Source: Quillaja saponaria (taxonomy: Eukaryota > Streptophyta > Magnoliopsida > Fabales > Quillajaceae). From it: 64,000 nt of DNA. The stretch covers positions 24,922,350 to 24,986,349 of the forward strand of contig CM055608.1 of NCBI GenBank assembly GCA_029379385.1. The letters are read 5' to 3'. This document shows, piece after piece, positions 11,949 through 24,300 of this stretch; within the stretch, counting starts at the first letter, position 1, and each line of letters starts with the position of its first letter. The notes under the pieces are model-generated. The model made no database searches, was not told the DNA's origin, and was given only the letters and a program-made list of their open reading frames with translations. The position numbers were made by a program, and so were the translations under genes.

Positions 11949-12579
11949 ACCTACAATAAAATGATAATCAAGTGTATGGAAAAAAGATTATTACCATAAT
12001 TAGTTGAAGGAAACTCCAAGGACCTCCAACACATAAACAGTTAAATGGAGGGGGAGGAGTTTGCTACAAGGACTTGGCTACCACCAACCCAAAACAAGGC
12101 AGCCAAGAAGCTCACGGCTATTGCTATTTTACAGCCAAAGAAAAACTACTACTTGACTAGGTGAAGTTGCTATGGTTTAAGGAGAAAGGGAGGAGGAAAT
12201 ATGGCTAGAAAAACAGCCCAAGAAGCTTCTATACACGGCCAAGAATGAAACTAGTTCTCAATTCCAAGATAAAGTACAAAAATAAGAAAGAAAAGTAAAG
12301 GCAATAACATAAAGTCAATGTCAATGTTTTTATTTATGGTAGAGAATAATATTATATATATATATGTATGTATGTATATATAAGTGTTACTAATTCATTC
12401 ACTTTAATTTACTTTGTTCACAACACAAGTTGTACTCAAAAAAAAATTTAAAACATATACTTAAAATATTGAGTTATAACATGTTCAATTACACTGTTAC
12501 TCATTTAATTTATTTATTCTTATAACTAGAATTTACACATTATGTATAAAACTCGACTTTACTATATCGGGATATAACA
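11949..12579 (-). mobile_element. LTR-like repeat A, remaining portion
   Basis: Resumes the family sequence interrupted at 7694. It includes the segment with ATTACCATAATTAGTTGAAGG, the region rich in CAGCC and AAGG, the AAAGTCAATGTCAATG block and the end ATATCGGGATATAACA. The matching parts of copy B are near 10880-11890 and of the third copy near 47700-48560. No gene is present. Confidence 0.6.
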
Positions 12580-12903
12580 GAAAATGCATGATAACAGAGT
12601 CTGCAATGCAGACGCAGACGCAGATAGTGAAAGGCAAAAGCAAATGATTTCGCTAAATATGATGTCAAACTGTATTAGTTTCTGCGTTCGTATTTTATCC
12701 TTTTACCTATCAGAGGATGCCCAGGTAAATATCGTGTCAAACTGTATCAATTTCTACGTCCGTATTTTATTCTTTTTACCTATCAGAGGATGCGTTTTGG
12801 CATACGCAGAAAGTCGATTTGCAAACGTAAATATCTCATATATGCGTTTGAATTTTCTAAGTCTATGTTGTTGTAGATGCATATTTGGTAATTTGTGGTA
12901 GTG
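12580..12903. repeat. CACTA right terminal and subterminal repeats with a 70-bp tandem duplication
   Basis: Contains GTCTGCAATGCAGACGCAG, CTGCGTTCG, GATGCGTTTTGGCATACGCAG and ATATGCGTTTG, then the terminus GTGGTAGTG. Inside it, about 12660-12725 and 12730-12795 are a direct duplication, each unit running from TGTCAAACTGTAT to CCTATCAGAGGATGC. Confidence 0.75.
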
Positions 12904-12906
12904 ATA

Positions 12907-14245
12907 AACACTAGAAGACAAGCAAATAAAGGTAAGACGGTGCTTTGTGAAAAATTATTTCAAATAGTAATTTACCTTTGAGAACATTAGTAGGAAGTCG
13001 GTTGATTAGATATGAAGCTGTCAAAACGCAATCACCCAAAATTGGAGAGGTAGTTTGGCTTGAAATTGTAAAGGTTGAGCAATGTTTAGAAGATGATGAT
13101 GTATATGCTCTACAATGCCATTTTTTTTAGGGGTAGCAACATAACTTGTTTGAAAAAAAAAAAAAAACACTAAGAGAGTTTAAAAATGCTCTAGTAGTGC
13201 CATTTAAAAACTCAGTACCATTATCACATCGAATATGATGAATTTTTGTATCAAATTGAGTTTTTGCCATAGCAAAAGAATGACGAATGTGAGAATTTAT
13301 TTCAGATTTAGTATGCAAAAGGTAAACCCATATAGTACGAGAAAAATCATCGACAACCGTCAAAAAATAACAAGCACTAGATAATGATGGAATTTGATAT
13401 GGTTCCCAAACATCCAAATAAACTACATCAAAACAAGCAACAGCTGAAATGACACTAGTAGGAAAAGGTAAACGACAATGTTTTGCAAGTGGGCATATGG
13501 TGCAAGTTCATTTATCAAAAATTGAAATTTTAGAATCTAATGCTTAGAAATTGGAATTCAATGAAAAGGCAAGATGACCTAATCGCCAATGCCATAGATC
13601 AAAAGAAGGTTGTTGAAGAACATCTAAAGAAGAGTTTGGCAAAATCTAGTAAGAGAAAATGAAGTCTTCCATGCTCTTTACCCAATCTAACCACACGCTT
13701 CGTTTGTATGTCCTGAAAAATACAAGAATTAGGAAGGAAGATTACACAACAATTCAATGATTTTGTAATTTTGCTAATAGAAAGTAGATTGAATTTGAAG
13801 TCAGTGACATAGAAAGCATCCTTCAAATATATATTAGAGGTTGTCATAGCATCACCGACACTAGAAATAGAAACTTTGTTGCCATTAAATAATTTTATAG
13901 GAGGAGAAGAATTGTTTGTATTGGGAGAAATAAGAAAATTGGGATCGGACACCATATGATTCGAGCAACTAGAATCAATGACCCAAGAAGAATTAGAAAA
14001 TGAAGAAAAAAGTGAGTAAGAACTACCTACAAAATGATCTAAATGAGTGGTAATACCCGACGGAAGAACAAAAAACATTTGCTGAATTTGTTTAGAATCG
14101 AATTGTAAGCCATATGACATTTGTATAGAATTTTGTTGAGAGACAGTAGAAGTGATATTGGCAGCAACATTAAGAGAAGGAAGCCATGAGCCCAAACTGT
14201 TGGTGACCATTATAGTAAAAAATAGAATCGTTTAGGTTGATACCA
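12907..14245 (-). pseudogene. Ty1/copia polyprotein relic (protease, GAG-pre-integrase, integrase)
   Basis: Read leftward from 14210, an ATG about 35 bp inside the LTR opens a frame. Its protease-like motif is WVIDSSCSNHM, where copia proteases have Asp-Ser-Gly, so the active-site Gly is lost. The GAG-pre-integrase zone (about 13418-13700) has stops. Integrase core motifs follow (VDDFSRTIWVYLL and IRCDNGTEF, 13127-13417), then LPLQFW-like residues near 13050, ending at the CACTA junction. The gag region that should precede the protease is missing, so this copy has a deletion as well as stops. Confidence 0.85.
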
Positions 14246-14484
14246 TGTAAGAAATTATTGAATGGGAATGTTATATTTTTCATTCACATAACAATGCTAT
14301 TTATACAAGTATCAAGTTGACCTATAGCTAAAATTAAGCTACAATTATAAGATGTGATTAAGAGAAATTACAAGGATGTAATTGGGGAAATTAAGAAATA
14401 ATTACAATGATGAAATTAGGTAAATTAAACATGACAATTAATTGACTATGAATCTAAACAGATTTCTGGCTAATCTAATAGCCA
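14246..14484 (-). mobile_element. copia 5' LTR (about 239 bp)
   Basis: On the minus strand the LTR runs TGGCTATTAG...TTTCTTACA. It is followed at once by TGGTATCAAC, which resembles the initiator-Met tRNA primer-binding site of plant copia elements. The TG...CA termini support the limits. The distal TG is my estimate because the partner LTR lies outside the window. The LTR begins 23 bp after the stop codon of the bHLH gene, so it occupies that gene's 3' flank or UTR. Confidence 0.7.
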
Positions 14485-14506
14485 TAGTAATATAATATAT
14501 ATTTGA

Positions 14507-15495
14507 TTAGAAAATCCCATCTCTCTTTTCATAAATTGATAACAGCTTCTTGTTTAAAACCTCCGAATCCAATCTGCAAGTTTTTTCCACCTGAAAATGT
14601 AAGGTATTAAACACCCTTCCTTCGAAGGTCTCAAAGACAGAAGCATTGAGTAATAGAAGCCCATCCTTCTCTAAACAAACCAATATCTCAGACAAGGAAG
14701 TAGTATGTATCATGGAGATCTGAATGACAACTTCATTCTCGCTAAGCCTACTTGCTGAAGCAACCGATAAACAGTTTCGAGTACTGCTACTATTTTTCCT
14801 TTCTAATAATTCTTTGTTATCCACTACTCCTTGCTTTGAGATTCTTAACAAAACCTCTTCTTTCTTATTAATTAGTTCTTCCACTTGCTGTTGTAGCTCC
14901 GGTATGTATTTTAGTGCACGTGAAACTGTTGCTGGGATGCTTAATTTTTTCTGCAATTAATAACAACAATTAATATCAAATTCAATAACAAGTAATGGTA
15001 TGTATTGGATCTGAAGAAGCAAATTGTGGTCTGTTGTGTGGAGATTTGAGTCTCATATTCGGTGTATACATATTGAGTTGATCGGGATTATATAAATGAT
15101 TTTAGTGAACATCAATTTTAATTGATCTCATCTCAAGAACACGTGATTCAACTCATTCTCTACGTGAGTATTGAAAAAGAAGTAAACAGAGTACACACCA
15201 TTTGATCTGCAGAGGGAAGTAGTGAACGGAGTGAAGAATACAAGCAATTGACCTTTTTGCGGCGATCACGTTCACTAGCATTGTGGTTCAGCTTCTTCTT
15301 CACGGCCATGTGGGTATCGCCGCCGCTAATGGCTGTTGGTGTAGACCTTTCACTTTCGAGCTGATCAACTTGTTGATGAATGGCTTTGTAATTATTGGCA
15401 TAGTAGTTGTGGTCATGGCTTCTGGGTTCATCCAAGGGCCATCCATTAATATTGTTTGAAAACAAAGGATCAGGTACTGAAGATAATGCTAACAT
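14507..15495 (-). CDS. bHLH transcription factor, subgroup Ib(2) (bHLH38/39/100/101-like, ORG2/ORG3)
   Basis: Exons are 15495-15199 and 14950-14507, joined by a GT-AG intron in phase 0. The product is 246 residues, normal for this subgroup. The start MLALSSVPDPLFS resembles the family's MLAL/MCAL...FS opening. The basic region (about residues 70-85, NHNASERDRRKK) has the HNASERDRR signature. Helix 1 is LYSSLRSLLPSADQ and helix 2 starts KKLSIPATVSRALKYIPELQ across the exon junction. A regulatory C-terminal half follows, with NEVVIQIS and VFNTLHFQVE. In Arabidopsis these proteins pair with FIT to activate FRO2 and IRT1 under iron deficiency, and the same role is inferred here. The frame is intact. 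A copia LTR starts 23 bp past the stop, which may alter the 3' UTR. Confidence 0.93.
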
Positions 15496-15552
15496 GATGG
15501 CTCTAGCTAGCTAACTGTGGAAGAATCATTATTCTACTGAACTTGTTTAAGT

Positions 15553-15575
15553 AGTATGATATATATATATACCGC
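15553..15575 (-). promoter_or_regulatory. possible TATA box of the bHLH gene
   Basis: A TATATATATATATC run lies about 60-75 bp upstream of the bHLH start codon on the minus strand. This is a plausible position for a TATA element with a short 5' UTR. AT runs are common here, so support is modest. Confidence 0.4.
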
Positions 15576-16380
15576 AAAGAATAATATAGATTACCTAAGC
15601 ATCTATTTCTTTATGTTGAGGGTGAGAATGTTACTATAAAAAATTGATTAATTGTTATCATTATATATATTACTAGTTGGAAGAAATTTTGGCATTTAGG
15701 TACTAGTTAATATGACATTATAGAATATTAAACACATGTAAGGATTTAAGCACATACAGAATGATTTTTTTTTAAATATATATAAGGTAGTTATTTTAAA
15801 AAATTTAATCATATTAAAAAAAAATGACGAGTTAATGTGAAAGTGAGAGTAATATCAGCAGTTATTTAAATAAATATTTAATTCATTTATATTAAACTAA
15901 GCTAGATTATAAAAGTTTTTCTTTTATAATAGTATAGGTATTAAGTTTATTTAATATTGAATCATTATTAAAAAAATTGTATATGATATAAGATGATTAA
16001 GAAGGGATATTGAATATTTGTTATATATTACGTACTTACCCCACACTAGTCAGCAATAGTGACGAGTTGCTGATTATTATGTACGCATGCAAGCACATGT
16101 TTGCAGTGTGGACTGTGTGTGCTTCTGTGTGTCTCATAGTCATAGGAGGACGAAGAAGAATATAGGAAGAATATCCCTTGTCGTTATTTCTCTATTTCTT
16201 AAATTTTAATTAGGAGTTAGAATTTTAATTGTAAATAAAAACCAATTCTCAAAATTACTAATTTACTATGGGTAAATTGTATATAACCTAGTACTGAACT
16301 CTTCAGAATGTAGACAATAAAACCAAGAATAAAAGAGTTCTTTACACTTGATTCAAAGTCTAAAACCCAAGTATTGGGCA

Positions 16381-16423
<43 letters not shown>

Positions 16424-18200
16424 GACAAATTTATCAAAATGAAAATTCAATTTGTGAATTTTCTACAATAAGATAAAATAATATAATAAAATTTATCTTA
16501 AAAATTGATATATGGAGTTTGTGTTGTAAATTTGTTCTTAATTAATTAAAAGCATCCATGCATATTTTATAAAACTTAATTAATAACTACTAAAAACTGC
16601 ATGTTTTGAAAATTTACTTCTTGGATCCCACTTCAATTTGCAAAAGTATTGCCACTATTTACAAATGTCATTCTCGAAGCTTAACATTGTTGTCACTCAC
16701 ATCCATTAATACATAACTTGTTGATATGCGTAGCACTTATTTTTTGAATTAGAGAAGCACATATCAATTTATGTATAATTTGATTAATTATTTTTTTCAT
16801 TCCATTAAAAATAAGTTACCCATTTATGCTTGGAATAGAAAATTTATAAAAATTTTACTTCTTACAGTTTCATCTAAAGAGATTTAAACTCAGGAAATAA
16901 TAAACAAAACACATTTTCGGCAAGACAACACTTATTTTAAACAAATAAATTTATAAATTTCAAAATCCTGGACCACATATAAAAATATTGTACCGAAACT
17001 AATGATCTATGACTTCCAATTATAGTCCTTATAATTGTCACTTTCATATTCTTCTTCAACATGATTAAGTATTAATTTGAGTTTACTATACATTATTTAT
17101 TAAAATATAATAAATATTAACATTAGAGTTTAGAATACATTTAACTGTATAATAATAATAAAAATTATTATTAATTACAATAATAAATTATTATTTTTAA
17201 TTTCTTATATTTTAATAATACCAAGCCGAGCTGTTTGTAAGTGTGCATGCGTAGGCTGTATGCGTTTGTGTGAGAGAGATGTAAAACGGATAACTCTTAA
17301 AGGCCTATATAAAAACAGCACGTGCCCATGCATGGCAAGCACAAGCCTTAAGTAAGCTTCCCACTGGCAGGCACGTGGTGGATTTCAAGATTTTGTTAGT
17401 AATATTGACACTACCAACTTACATTTACATTATGTTATGTTATAAATATTTAATAAGTGACACTAGGAAAATTCTACTACGACAGCTATCTAGTAAATAG
17501 TTGAGTTTTTTTTCTTTCTTTTTTTTACCTAATTTGTAAAACATATTAAGAGGAACTAAGTCTGATTTTCGTTGCATAAAGAGTATTAGAAAATAGAAAC
17601 TATTTTTTCTTTTTTCTTTTTTCTGATAACAGCTAAATCAAACAGTATAAAAATTTTAGATTTGGGATTAAATACAAAGTACATTTTTTTCAAGCTAAAG
17701 GCTCAGAACTCCAACAAAAAAAGGCTATAAAGTAGCTATTAATTTTTATTTTTTTAATATTCTTATGCACTAAACTTGTAATGCATAACAAGAGTGAAAA
17801 TCTAGAACAACTTAATCTGATCTCATCCTTCATATGTTTCTCTTCTTTTGATTCATCAAGGCCTCTCTTTGCTAGTAGACTAGTTTAAACATTTCACTGA
17901 ATTTGTACATTCCTCATGATTTCAAATCTAATTATTTAGCTAGTTACGAACCATGCTCACAAAATTAAATTTGGCCTTCAAGTTTGAGTTTTGATGGTTT
18001 TATCGTTTTGTATTATAGACAATTTTACATTTTTTCCCCCACTTATGTTGAGAAGAAACGATATAGAGAGAAAAATGACAAAAATTTATACTCTTTATGC
18101 ACTTCACGTAATATATGATTACTAGTTACTCAGCGTAAATTTCTCATTTCACCCTACAAAAATGAAAAAACAAAATTTCTCAACCCCCTCCTAACAAAAG
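15576..18200. other. intergenic region upstream of the bHLH gene
   Basis: AT-rich with no coding sequence recognised. A T run of about 30 lies at 16388-16419. Around 16082-16110, ACGCATGCAAGCACATG carries CATGC and E-box-like motifs about 600 bp upstream of the bHLH start. A denser cluster of motifs lies at 17225-17380 and is listed separately. Confidence 0.5.
17225..17380. promoter_or_regulatory. G-box / RY-motif cluster with a TATA-like element
   Basis: Within about 150 bp there are GTGTGCATGCG, CCTATATAAAAAC (plus-strand TATA-like, about 17303), AGCACGTGCCC (G-box, about 17319), CATGCATGG and GGCACGTGG (second G-box, about 17372). G-boxes are sites for bHLH and bZIP factors, and CATGC motifs occur in iron-deficiency elements of grasses. 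It lies 1.8 kb upstream of the bHLH start and could be a distal element, or the promoter of an unseen short transcript on the plus strand. Confidence 0.35.
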
Positions 18201-18317
18201 AACACAATAAAAATAATTTATAACTTGGTACAAATAGTGAAAAATGACAAAAGAAACAAGAAACCTAAATACAAACAACAGTGTTTGCACCAACTAGCTC
18301 TCCTGGTTCTTGACTTT

Positions 18318-21300
18318 TCAATCACGGCCTCTTCTGCCTCTGCCACGGCTCCCTCTCCCTCTGCCTCTCCCTCCTCTCCCTCTTCCTCGACCTTGAAACC
18401 CTGATCTATCTGGCTTAAGCCCCAAAGATTGGACCCCTCTTCTCTTCTCATGTCGCACTTCTCTATCCTCCCTGTCTTCCTTGTACTTGGCTGATCTTCT
18501 GGTGGTGAAAGTAATTTCCCTTGATCCTCCTAAACCCATCTTAACATTATCCTGGTTACGACGAGATGACCGTTGATCATCTCCAAGTGCTGCCACTCTG
18601 TCACCCATTGGAAGTGAATCCTCCTCTGCAAGTGATTGATTGTTCCAGAATGCCTCCGCATGTCGCTCATCCTTAATTTCATACAATCTGCAAATTGCAT
18701 AAAAATGACATTTGGTAACTAAGCTGCAGAAGTTACTCACATCTAACAGAAACTTGATGGATTTGCACATACTCTTTCAAAAATATGCAGAATTATTTGG
18801 AAAAGAGATCAGTGTATTATACTATAATAGAGAGTCGTCTGAGTTTAAAATTTGTATAAATTGTACCAAAGTCTGATGCCCTGATTTATCCAGATAGTAA
18901 TAGGAGCATAAAACCAGAGAGAAAAAGGCTACAAATTTTCACCTTGGAACCCTGGCTCTTTTAGTATTATTACTGCCATCCACAAGCTCATCTTCTGATG
19001 CCTGAGATGATGCCAAGGCATCAGAATCACTTAAACTTTGATCTTCATCCTCCTTGACAGGTTCAAAATGTTCATCTACTAACATGGATGGTTTGTTCTT
19101 AGAAGGCATCGGGTGCAAGGCCAAATATTCTCGTGACGTCTCAACAATCTCATAATCCTGAAACCAAACGAAAAGGTTGAAAAAAACAAGAATGTAAATA
19201 AACTAAAAGTGAAGAGTTGTCCCCATTAAGGAAGCAATCACACACTGACATGTTACTTGTAAGCCCTGGTTTTTCATTATTATAGTAAACAGCTAACAAT
19301 GTTACAGACAATTAATAGGCTACACCTAAATTTGCAATTCTTAATTACAAACATTTTTAGACAGGGTCGTGAAAAACAACCATCATACATATGATACTGG
19401 TAAGCTTAGTTAAATCATCCAGCAAATAAATTAGATTTATGAATGGGATATTCTTTTCATAAGTTTAGATGCCATGACCCTTGGGCTCAAAGAATTTGAA
19501 TATTTAATATACCAAGAATTAGGTCACCAGAAGGGTGTGGAAACCTCATTTCTATGATGAAGAGAGACGGGGAAGAGAGATAGAGAGAGATAGACAGAGA
19601 GGAAAATCTGATCATAAATGGAACTAAAAACCAGTAGAAGCAATCCCAGATGTTAAGAGTACGATACCTTGTCTGTAAACATTGCTTCAAATCGCCTATC
19701 TTCAAGATCCTGTTTGGTAGGACCTCTCTTTTTCTTCTTGTCAGTTTCACCTTCAGCTTCAGTTTCAAGACGAGCTGCGAGTTGCCGGTTAACTTTGGGT
19801 AATTTTCTCTTAATCTGCAAAAGAGGAAAATGAAAGAGCACAAGAATTTGAATAATTAAATACAAGTTTTTGACTTGTGACAAGACAAATAATTCTACTT
19901 TTTGCAGACTCACTTCAAACACCTCAACCCCCTTCTCTCTGAAATTTGATGAAATACAATCAGTACCATTTATATCTAAGTAACACCACATAAATCAACA
20001 ATGATGAAATTTTGAACAAGGAAATCTTCTTTCAAGTTAAAAAGGGCATCAATAAAGGGAAGGAAAGATAAAAGTATCAAACAGCCATATGAACAAAATC
20101 TGATATAATATGCTCGATTATTTTTTAGTTACTTGGCAAAACAGTAGGGTGTATACATGAAATGGAAAATTCAGGACCAAGAACATCATGCCCCTGACAG
20201 TAATTATTGATTGCTGAAGACAAAAATAAGTTCAAATAGTCGTAATCACTCTCCACTATGCCAATAAGAAGGTAGTTATTACCGTGTCCATTTTTAAATG
20301 CTAAATAACTTTTGAAGAGTAAAGATTATGGAAAACATAAAACGAGAAACTACATTTTGCTGAAAACAGTATAAAATATCAGTTTAAGAAACAACATTTT
20401 ATAGCCACCTAGATTAATTGGTAAACACAAAGATTTAAGTTGTTTGAAGACACAAGACAGTGATCCGGCCAGCAGCCACCAAAGAAATATTAAGATATTC
20501 AAAAGCATGACTAAGAGAGAAAACACAGATATTTCAGGCATTTGCCATTTAAAATCTTCAAGGTATAACAAATAAATGACCATTTTTCATACAATCCAGA
20601 GCCCAGTACACATGTCAGATAACAATAACATATGTCAGAGAAGCAAATAAGCAGAATCCAAATTATGACCAAAAAAAAAAACTAACCGTAATTCGAGAAT
20701 TAAATTCAGCTTCCAGCTTTTCTCGTTTCCGCTGTTCTATGTAAGCATCATATTCAATAGGTTGTACCAAATCTTTTGCCTAAAATAAAACACAATTATC
20801 ACATGAGACACAAAGCTAAATAATATAGAAGGGATGGCAACATCTAAAGTGTAAAAGTTGTTCTATAATGAGGATTCTAACATTTGCTTTTTACCTTCAA
20901 ATTGTAATTTTGGGATAACCACTAAAATAGTGTATTACAGACTAAAAGCAGTTCATTTTCTAAACCACAACTTACATGAATTTTTCAAACAACAAAGAGA
21001 TATTTAAATAAACTAGTCAAAAAAAAAAAAATTTTTGAACCAGATCCTTCTTTATTGCTTGCAGTATGTCAGGTGATTGTGGCCTGATTTTGTGCCTTCC
21101 TAGTTCCCTTAATATTAGCTGGCTTTGTTTTCAGTATGGCTGGTAATTTTTGGAACCCCTTCTCCAGGGAACCCCAACAAAATAAAAAGTAAACCAAGTT
21201 ATAAATTACTAATTCAAGTAGCACGTCAAAATTCTAAAACATGACAAGAAGATATCAAGATCAATACCCAAGGCCTAAGCTTCCAATTAGAATCAAATAA

Positions 21301-24300
21301 TATTTGGATTATTTTCTTTTTCTCCAAAAATAAAAAATGATTTTTTTTAGATGAGGAAATAAACTAGAAACCAAATAAGTTACTGCAAGAAAGAACACTG
21401 CACGATAACAACAGGTAAAAGAGTACTTCGTAATGTTAATTCTATAAAATATAATAGCAAAGACATAGAAAAAGATTTTAAGACTCGTCCCAAAAACAGT
21501 TTGACGTTATCTTTAACTACAATGCTTGTACTTCAAATCTACTAGGAGGCCATTTGTTTTGCTCTCCACATGAATCATTAAGATATCAAATAGTTACATT
21601 CCAAATCATGATATCCAATGCTTTGCAAAGCATCCATAAATCTATGTCAAGGTAAAATATTTTCAGGGGATCTATTATCCTGAACATCAAAAGATGACAG
21701 GATTGCACAATCATGCAATTGTGCAATCAATTTCCCACGAGTAAAATTAAATTCAGCATCTCAAAGCACTGTTTCCATGCAACACTAAGTATCAAAGCCA
21801 GCAACTTTACAAACTAACGATGGATACTCATATTTCTTAAGAGGTACCAAAAACAATTCCATGAATAAGCAGAAAGGAAATTGCATCAATGATAAAGATC
21901 TCTGGGGAAAACACGAGTACTGAAATATTATTACGTTTTGTCAGTTATTAGACGACCAATACAACAATAAGGCTGCAGTCAGAATGAGAAGGCTCGCATT
22001 ACTCCACAACTCTGTCTATTAATGCTTTTCGTCAAAGTTTATTTTTTCCTTCACATTGCAATAATAGGTATCTAAAACTGGCTTTTGGTGCTGAGCTAAT
22101 AGTCAAGTCTCACATCCATTACCAATTTACCACAAACTGTAACTTTAAAAATCAATAAAATAAAACCGGATATTCTGGCTCCCGGACTGACAAAGCTCTC
22201 ACAAAAGCTGCAACCAACTAAACCAGCTCACAACAATGTGAACCATCTCAGCCCTATCCCTTGCAATGAGAAAATGTCCTCTATTAAACTTGCAACAAAC
22301 CTGTACATTACACCTGATGATCTTTTATGATATTTTAAGAGCATTCATTTCATATATTTTGATTTTTCTTCCACATACCTATACAAAACACTTTATCCAT
22401 GTGCATACCATTGCGGCATTGCCAACATCCCTTTCCATACTTCAATGAATGCCTTCAAGGGGTCCTTTCCCCATTTCAGTAGTCCAAACCCCCAAAACCC
22501 AAGTGTGCTTTAAATAAGTATAAGAAACACCCTGCCCCTCAGCTGCTTTGCTATAACACGGGCAAGCTTGCTAGGCATTATACAAACTAAGAACCTATAC
22601 CACCACAATGAATATCACCGCACAAACCAATTTCTTACTAAGTTTACAATGAGCATCGACATTTTGAATTGCTGACGAATATTTAAGTTTGAAAATTGAA
22701 ACATTTAATCAAGCTTGTAGATCTTAGTATAATTTTGAGAAACTCAAGGACATGTAGATATAGAAAAATGTAAGAATATAAGTCCGAATACGGAATAAAA
22801 TGTATGTTAGGAATAGAGATGTAAAAGAAAGTAAGAAAATTAACAGAGAAAGCAACCTCACCTTTTTGTACAACCGATAATTAATAAAGAAGCCATGCAT
22901 GTAGGCCCTGACTAGATTAGTGCCAATTAGGTTGGTCAAATTTAACCTCTCAAGTTGTTCTGCTGTCAAAAATTTGTAATGGTCATAAATGGTTGTTTCA
23001 CCACCCTCCTCTAGCTCTTCCTGTAAAAGGAATTCTACAAGGCATCAGCACTCTAACTCAGAAAGTCAAGCATAAGGAAAATAAATGATCAAGCAGAGTA
23101 ACCTAAAACACACCGTTAAATTTTCTAGGGAAGTGCACCACTTTGGAGCTGGTCCCAAGGCAGGTAAGAAGTAAGATGGTATTTGGCTGCAGTCCAGAGC
23201 CAGCATGATCAACCCACTGCCACTAAATGTACATACATCATTGATTGTTCCAGCTGTTGGTTCAATGCTGGTCATGCCTTCTCCCTGAAACCAAATGGCA
23301 AAATCAATCACATAACAATTGTTTTATGAAACGCAGGCTAACTACTGGTAACATCAAAAAATATTTTACAAGAAAGGGCAGACCAAACCTTGTCCTAAAC
23401 AAAGTAAGGTTTCTGTAGAAATGGTAAAAGTCAATATGGATAACAAGTTTCTAGAGTGAAAGTAACAACATGAAGTAATTACTTAACTAGAACCATTTAT
23501 GTTATATTACAATTGACAAGTGACTTAAGATTCTATGAAACCAGAGGGGGGACATATTATCTCTTTACCAACATGGGTCGGTCCCCACCTGTGATTTTTG
23601 CAGCATGAAACTACGTACCTGTGGCTTTTGTTATTGTCAATTTGCTCAATTGATAATAACAACATGGGGTTTGATTGTACGAAACCAGAGGGGAACATAT
23701 TATCTTTACCAACATGGGGTTTGACCAACTTTCACATTATCTTTACCAACATGGGGTTTGACCGACTTTCACTTTCCCCACCTGTGACTTTTGCCGAACG
23801 AAATTACCTATATGTGGTTTTTGTTATTATCAATTTACTCAATTGCATCTATCTTATTAACAAAAAGATCATGCAGACAACACATCTGTCACGCAACTCA
23901 CGTCTGAGCCCTCTAGTTCTCAAACCAATCCAAATTCTCTATCATGGGTGAATCTTAGACTGCTTAGACTCACGGATAAGAAATACAAAAGAAACACATT
24001 TTCCCCCTTAATAGTATTCCTTACCGTTGCAGGGTCCCATATTCTAACAACATGGTTATCACTGGTAATCAACTTTGGCTGTTCATAGTTAAGAGTACGA
24101 TGCCATTTAATGTCCAATATGGGGCTGCCATACCTGTAAGACAATATAGGTATTCAACAAGAAATATATTAAAACTAAATATTATTAAGCACATAGTGTC
24201 ATCCTAGAAAGAGGAATGTCAACTTACATGTGATCCTTTACTAGTATAGGATATGATGAACGCAAGTCATAGAGCAGCACCTGCACAAGTAATAATAAAT

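Larger units (their letters stand above)
37..12903 (-). mobile_element. CACTA (En/Spm) DNA transposon carrying nested insertions
   Basis: The element starts CACTACAAGAAATAG and ends with the inverted partner (CACTACCACAAATT read on the minus strand), flanked by ATA on both sides. Both ends carry many subterminal motifs built around CAGACGCA or ATGCGT. A minus-strand coding relic with a DUF4216-like domain lies at 1868-2647. No intact TNPD-type transposase was found, so the element is probably non-autonomous. About 5.3 kb is its own sequence (37-5006 plus about 12580-12903). The remaining 7.6 kb is later insertions. It sits inside a copia integrase frame, so it is younger than that copia. Confidence 0.9.
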
